A DNA stretch of 64,000 nucleotides from NCEH01 sp043195135 (GTDB lineage: Bacteria > Pseudomonadota > Alphaproteobacteria > Rhizobiales > Xanthobacteraceae). Below are positions 60,261 to 64,000 of this stretch, one piece after another. The position numbers and the translations under genes are program-made. Numbering within the stretch: position 1 is the first letter of the stretch; the number at the start of each line of letters is the position of its first letter. The stretch lies in NCBI RefSeq assembly GCF_043195135.1, contig NZ_JBAFWP010000014.1; one strand, written 5' to 3'. The notes under the pieces were generated by a model, which saw nothing but the letters and a program-made list of their open reading frames with translations, was not told where the DNA came from and made no database searches.

Positions 60261-61619
60261 TCAGCGGCGCAGGGCGGCGTCGAAGGCCGCCTCCACCGCC
60301 TGCCCGATGGCCAGGATCGCGCGGTCGCGGCCCGCCGGCCCGGCGATCATCAGGCCCACCGGGGCGGTGCCCGGCCAGTGGCAGGGGATCGACAGGGCGC
60401 AGCCGTCGAGGAAATTGATGAAGGTGGGATTGCGCAGCATCAGGATATTGGCGGCGCCATAGGCGGCCTCGTCCGCTTCCAGCGTGGCGAGCGCGGGGGC
60501 GATGACGGGCACGGTGGGCAGGATCAGGGCATCGAACGGCGCGAGGCGCGCTTCGAGGGAGGCGATCCAGGCGGCGCGGGCCTCCAGCACGTCGATATAA
60601 TCCGCCGCCGACATGTCCCGCCCGCGCATCAGCCGCACCAGCACGCGCGGGTCGTAGCGCGGCCCGGCCCGCTCGATCAGCGCGCGATGCCAGTGCCACG
60701 CCTCGGCGGCGATCAGGCCGCCCTTGGCGTTGATGGCGGGGAGCCGCGCGAATTCGGGAACCGCGATCTCGCGCACCTGCGCACCCGCCGCCGAAAGGAT
60801 CGAGAGCGCCTGGGAAAAGGCGGCGGAGACCGCGCCGTCCATGCCGTCGAGGGCCATCGTGGTCGGCACCGCGAGCCGCAATCCTTCCAGCGCGGCGGGG
60901 GCCGGCACGTCCGCCCCGCTGCCGGAGAGAACGGCATCGAGCATCGCGCAGCACGCAACCGTCGGCGCGATGGGCCCGATGGAATCCAGGCTGGTGGACA
61001 GCGGCAGCACGCCGTCGCGCGGCACCCGGCGGGGCGTGGGCTTGAAGCCGGAAAGGCCGCACAAAGCGGCCGGAATGCGCACCGAGCCGCCGGTGTCGGT
61101 GCCGATGGCGGCCGCCGCCATGCCGTCGCTCACCGAAACCGCGGCACCCGAGGAGGAGCCGCCGGGAATGCGGCCGGTGGCCCGGTCATAGGGGTTCAGC
61201 GGCGTGCCGTAATGGGGATTGAGGCCGAGGCCGGAAAAGGCGAATTCGGTCATGTTGGTGCGCCCGGTCAGCACCGCGCCGGCGGCGAGCAGGCGCGCCA
61301 CCACCGGGGAATGGGCGGCGGCGGGCGGCGCGTCGTCGAGCGCCACCGACCCGGCGCGCGTGGTTTCGCCGGCCACATCGAACAGGTCCTTGATGGAGAT
61401 CGGCAGCCCCTCGACGGGGGAGCGGGGAACCCCCGCCTTGCGCACCGCATCGCTGGCGCGCGCCAGTTCCGGCGCCCATTCCCCATAGAGGCGCGTGAAC
61501 ACCCGCGCCCCCTCCCCGGCCGGATCGCGCCCGCGGTCCAGGGCCGCGTCCGCGAGGGCCGCCGCGCTGGTGCGGCCGGTGTCGAGGTCGGCGCGCAGAT
61601 CGGTGAGGGGGCGCATCAT
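60261..61619 (-). CDS. amidase signature family hydrolase
   Basis: A 452-residue amidase with the Ser-cisSer-Lys triad parts all visible: Lys77 in PISIKDLFDVAGE, the GGSSSG serines (155-157) and nucleophile Ser179 in GTDTGGSVRIPAALCG. It would hydrolyse a carboxamide. The start at 61619 is 2 bp after the DUF2848 stop. Substrate specificity is not readable; the neighbours suggest it attacks an imported amide or an intermediate derived from it. Confidence 0.92.
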   Translation of the reverse strand: MMRPLTDLRADLDTGRTSAAALADAALDRGRDPAGEGARVFTRLYGEWAPELARASDAVRKAGVPRSPVEGLPISIKDLFDVAGETTRAGSVALDDAPPAAAHSPVVARLLAAGAVLTGRTNMTEFAFSGLGLNPHYGTPLNPYDRATGRIPGGSSSGAAVSVSDGMAAAAIGTDTGGSVRIPAALCGLSGFKPTPRRVPRDGVLPLSTSLDSIGPIAPTVACCAMLDAVLSGSGADVPAPAALEGLRLAVPTTMALDGMDGAVSAAFSQALSILSAAGAQVREIAVPEFARLPAINAKGGLIAAEAWHWHRALIERAGPRYDPRVLVRLMRGRDMSAADYIDVLEARAAWIASLEARLAPFDALILPTVPVIAPALATLEADEAAYGAANILMLRNPTFINFLDGCALSIPCHWPGTAPVGLMIAGPAGRDRAILAIGQAVEAAFDAALRR

Positions 61620-61621
61620 GG

Positions 61622-62308
61622 TCAGGCCACTTCCGGCAGGATGTCGATGGCGTAGCTGTGACGGATCGTGCGGCCCTTCACGGGGTCGAACAATTCCATG
61701 GTGAAGGCCGGCGCCGGGCGGATGCCGCCGATGGCGCCCACCGTGCCGCAGATCATGCCGACGCCCGCCGGAAGCGCCGCGGCGCCGCCGGTGAAGCCTT
61801 CGATCAGCTCCAGCGGCGGACGCAGGGCGGAGAGCGGGCCTTCCTGATAGACCACGCGCGCGCCGTCCTCCTCGATGAAGGCGCGGATGATCATTTCGTC
61901 CCAATGGCCGGCGACGTCCGCGAAGCGCCAGGCGGTGCGGGCGATGGGCTTGGCGCAGATCTGCTTGGAGAGCGCGACGCTCTGCGTCTCCAGCTTGCGG
62001 TCGGTATGGTCCGAGGACAGGCTGACAAACATCTCGCCCTCGGCGGAGAACACGAAGGTCTCCACCTCGCCCGAGGTTTGCGCGCCCAGCACCTGGATGC
62101 GGTCGGCCTGGGTCATGAGGTTCTCGGCGGCGCGGTAATAGAGCGGCACAGCGCTCGGGCGCGGCACGCCGATGGCGTACAGCTCCTCGATATGGTGCTC
62201 GATAGCGGCCATGTCGCGCCCGGCCCAGCCGGCGACCACGAGATCGGTGAGAGTGACCTTGAGCGCCCGCGCGGCGCCCTCGGCATCGACGGTAAAATTC
62301 AGTTCCAT
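61622..62308 (-). CDS. DUF2848 family protein
   Basis: A 228-residue protein with the family's typical layout (YAIGVPRPSAVPLYYRAAEN, FVSLSSDHTDRKLET, SKQICAKPIARTAWRF). It may belong to the fumarylacetoacetate hydrolase-like fold, but I cannot confirm this by eye. It is located between TRAP transporter and amidase genes in one operon, so it probably acts on the same compound. The function is unknown. Confidence 0.85.
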   Translation of the reverse strand: MELNFTVDAEGAARALKVTLTDLVVAGWAGRDMAAIEHHIEELYAIGVPRPSAVPLYYRAAENLMTQADRIQVLGAQTSGEVETFVFSAEGEMFVSLSSDHTDRKLETQSVALSKQICAKPIARTAWRFADVAGHWDEMIIRAFIEEDGARVVYQEGPLSALRPPLELIEGFTGGAAALPAGVGMICGTVGAIGGIRPAPAFTMELFDPVKGRTIRHSYAIDILPEVA

Positions 62309-62345
62309 GACAACCTGCGAAGAAGGACCAGGGGAAGGCCGCGCC

Positions 62346-63629
62346 TCAGGAGAAGACGCGCGGCAGATAAAGGGCGAGGCCCGGAAAGATGGAGATCAGC
62401 ACCAGCAGCACCGCCATGGCGACGACGAACGGCAGCGAGCCGACGATCACCGCCCCCATGGACCCGCTCTTGCGCAGGCTCTGCACCACGAACAGGTTGA
62501 GCCCCACCGGCGGAGTGATGAGCGCCGCTTCCACCAGGATGATGATGAGGATGCCGAGCCAGATCGGGTCGTAGCCGAGCTGGAACATGATCGGCGCCAC
62601 GATCGGGATGGTGGTGATCATCATGGAGAGCGTCTCCATGAAGCAGCCGAGGATCAGGTAGAAGATCACGATCACGAACAGCATCGCCGTCGCGGAAATC
62701 CCGAGGCCGGAGATGGAATTGGTGATGGCGTCGGTGATCCCGGTCGCCGACATGACGAAGTTGAGGAAGCTGGCCGCTATGATGATGAGCATGATCATCG
62801 CCGTCGCCTTCATGGTGCCTTCCACCGCCTCGCGCAGCATGGTCAGCGTCAGCCGCCCGAACCAGGCGGCGAGGATCAGCGCGCCCAGCACGCCGAGCGC
62901 CGCCGCCTCCGTGGGCGTCGCGAGCCCGGCATAGATCGAGCCGACCACCAGCAGGAAGATGCCGAGCGGCGGGGCGAGATGCACCAGGCTGCGCAGCCGC
63001 TCGCCCCAGCTCGCCTTGATCTTGTGCCCGCCCCATTGGGGCTTGGCGATGCAGGCGATGATGATGGTGAGCATGAACAGGCCCGCCAGCAGCAGGCCGG
63101 GAATGATGCCGGCGAGATAGAGCTTCGGCACCGAGGCGTTGGTGAGCACACCGTAGATGACGAGATTGATGGAGGGCGGGATCAGGATGCCCAGCGTGCC
63201 GCCGGCGGCGAGCGAGCCGAGGAACAGCGGCTCGTTATAGCCATAGCGCTTGATCTGCGGGATCGACACCGTGCCCACCGTCGCCGCCGTGGCGACGCTG
63301 GAGCCGGAGGTCGCGGCGAACAGGGCCGAGGCGCCGATATTGGCATGCATCAGCCCGCCGGGCAGCCAGGAGAGCCAGAGGCTCATGGCGCCGTACATGC
63401 GCTCCGCGAAACCCGCCCGCAGCAGCACTTCGCCCAGCAGGATGAACAGCGGAATGGCGACCAGCAGGAATTCGTTATTGGTGCTCCAGGCCAGCTCGCC
63501 CATGGCGCGCGAGAGCGGCAGCATGGAATAGAGCGGGTCGAGGATGAGCCCGAGCACGCCGAGCGCCGCGCCCACCGGAATGGACAGGCCGATCAGCACC
63601 AGCAGGAGGACGATGGTGGTCGCGATCAT
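62346..63629 (-). CDS. TRAP transporter large permease subunit (DctM)
   Basis: A 427-residue membrane protein with about 12 hydrophobic segments of the DctM type, starting ATTIVLLLVLIGLSIPVGAA and containing NEFLLVAIPLFILLGE, GTLGILIPPSINLVIYG and LITPPVGLNLFVVQ. It is the secondary-transport channel of a sodium- or proton-driven uptake system for carboxylates or similar solutes. It overlaps the small-permease gene by four bases and stands 37 bp before DUF2848. Confidence 0.94.
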   Translation of the reverse strand: MIATTIVLLLVLIGLSIPVGAALGVLGLILDPLYSMLPLSRAMGELAWSTNNEFLLVAIPLFILLGEVLLRAGFAERMYGAMSLWLSWLPGGLMHANIGASALFAATSGSSVATAATVGTVSIPQIKRYGYNEPLFLGSLAAGGTLGILIPPSINLVIYGVLTNASVPKLYLAGIIPGLLLAGLFMLTIIIACIAKPQWGGHKIKASWGERLRSLVHLAPPLGIFLLVVGSIYAGLATPTEAAALGVLGALILAAWFGRLTLTMLREAVEGTMKATAMIMLIIIAASFLNFVMSATGITDAITNSISGLGISATAMLFVIVIFYLILGCFMETLSMMITTIPIVAPIMFQLGYDPIWLGILIIILVEAALITPPVGLNLFVVQSLRKSGSMGAVIVGSLPFVVAMAVLLVLISIFPGLALYLPRVFS

Positions 63630-64000
63630 GCCACCTCTCCCTTCACCATGCGCTCGCCTGCGGCGGCTTCTTCCTCGGCCTCCTCCTGGGTGGAGCGCAC
63701 GCCGGCGATGGAGGTCACCGTCGCGATATCGCCGGTGACCAGCGCGACCGAGGCGCGCAGCAGCATCATGGCGAGGATCACGCACATGAACACCAGCCCG
63801 AGGAACCACAGGCCCTGGGGAATGAACAAGGGCGTGGCAAGCGGGGTGTTGGCGTGGGAGCCCTGGGCGATGGAGGTGCCCACGACGTCATAGGCATAAT
63901 AGGTCAGCACGGCCATGAAGGTGCCGAGCGCCACCAGCGAGAGCCAGTCGAGCACGGCCGCGACGCGCACCGGCATGTATTGGTAGAGCACGTCCACCCG
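63626..64000 (-). CDS. TRAP transporter small permease subunit (DctQ), 5' end outside window
   Basis: The frame stays open to the window edge, so the true start may lie beyond it. The visible part has hydrophobic segments (VAAVLDWLSLVALGTFMAVLTYYA split at about residue 25, and LWFLGLVFMCVILAMMLL) and a charged Glu/Ala-rich C-terminal tail (STQEEAEEEAAAGER). It is coupled to the large permease gene by an overlapping start. The periplasmic DctP binding protein is not in the window. Confidence 0.88.
   Translation of the reverse strand, partial: RVDVLYQYMPVRVAAVLDWLSLVALGTFMAVLTYYAYDVVGTSIAQGSHANTPLATPLFIPQGLWFLGLVFMCVILAMMLLRASVALVTGDIATVTSIAGVRSTQEEAEEEAAAGERMVKGEVA

Noticed and set aside
61658..63893. 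Long plus-strand frames opposite the DUF2848 and TRAP genes
   Set aside because: The translations are Asp/Arg/His-rich and low in hydrophobic residues, the mirror image of membrane-protein codons. The minus strand has complete DctM and DctQ sequences.

Overview
The window is GC-rich, gene-dense bacterial chromosome and most likely comes from an alphaproteobacterium of the order Hyphomicrobiales (Rhizobiales). The strongest evidence is a complete acpXL/lpxXL cluster for the very-long-chain acyl group of lipid A, which is characteristic of that order. SoxXYZA, a flavocytochrome c sulfide dehydrogenase and several sulfonate-type uptake systems would suit a Xanthobacteraceae-like sulfur-oxidising lineage (Ancylobacter/Starkeya/Xanthobacter type), but that family placement is inference. 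Two perfect 16-bp parS sites (6477-6492 and 28776-28791) suggest the window lies near the chromosome origin. I see no insertion sequence, phage, CRISPR array, tRNA or rRNA.

Layout. 1-8992 is mostly housekeeping: the end of mutA, methylmalonyl-CoA mutase, a metallo-beta-lactamase-fold hydrolase, RNase HII, a block of 127-bp tandem repeats, a zinc metallopeptidase, moaB, an HXXEE membrane protein and an AidB-like acyl-CoA dehydrogenase. 9175-15439 is the lipid A very-long-chain acyl operon: acpXL, a FabZ-like dehydratase, a ketosynthase pair whose first member lacks the catalytic cysteine, an SDR reductase, an alcohol-dehydrogenase-like reductase and an LpxXL-type acyltransferase. 15456-20576 holds a PheC-like periplasmic protein, purE-purK, a TetR/cupin divergent pair, a DUF983 protein and a LysR regulator. 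20795-25879 is a Liv-type ABC transporter operon with an AhpD-like gene inside it.

25977-41678 is an organosulfur/organonitrogen scavenging region. It has three flavin-dependent (LLM-class) monooxygenases, one of them frameshifted, two SsuABC/TauABC-type transporters, a flavin reductase, an FAD/NAD(P) oxidoreductase, an agmatinase-like ureohydrolase, a MarC protein and a GntR regulator with a probable operator. 41915-47586 is an amine-use module: TauE/SafE-like membrane protein, copper amine oxidase, APC permease and a divergent AraC regulator. 47694-49915 is a two-component system.

50611-56987 is the most notable part: one minus-strand operon reading 2Fe-2S subunit, molybdenum hydroxylase, cytochrome c, sulfide dehydrogenase flavoprotein, SoxX, SoxY, SoxZ, SoxA. 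SoxB and SoxCD are absent from the window, and the SoxY carrier arm is non-canonical. 57226-59366 adds another cytochrome c and a histidine acid phosphatase. 59452-64000 is a catabolic cassette of a DUF1445 hydro-lyase-like protein, an amidase, a DUF2848 protein and a TRAP transporter that runs off the window.

Limits: calls rest on reading translations and motifs by eye. Substrates of the transporters, monooxygenases and dehydrogenases cannot be fixed from sequence alone.
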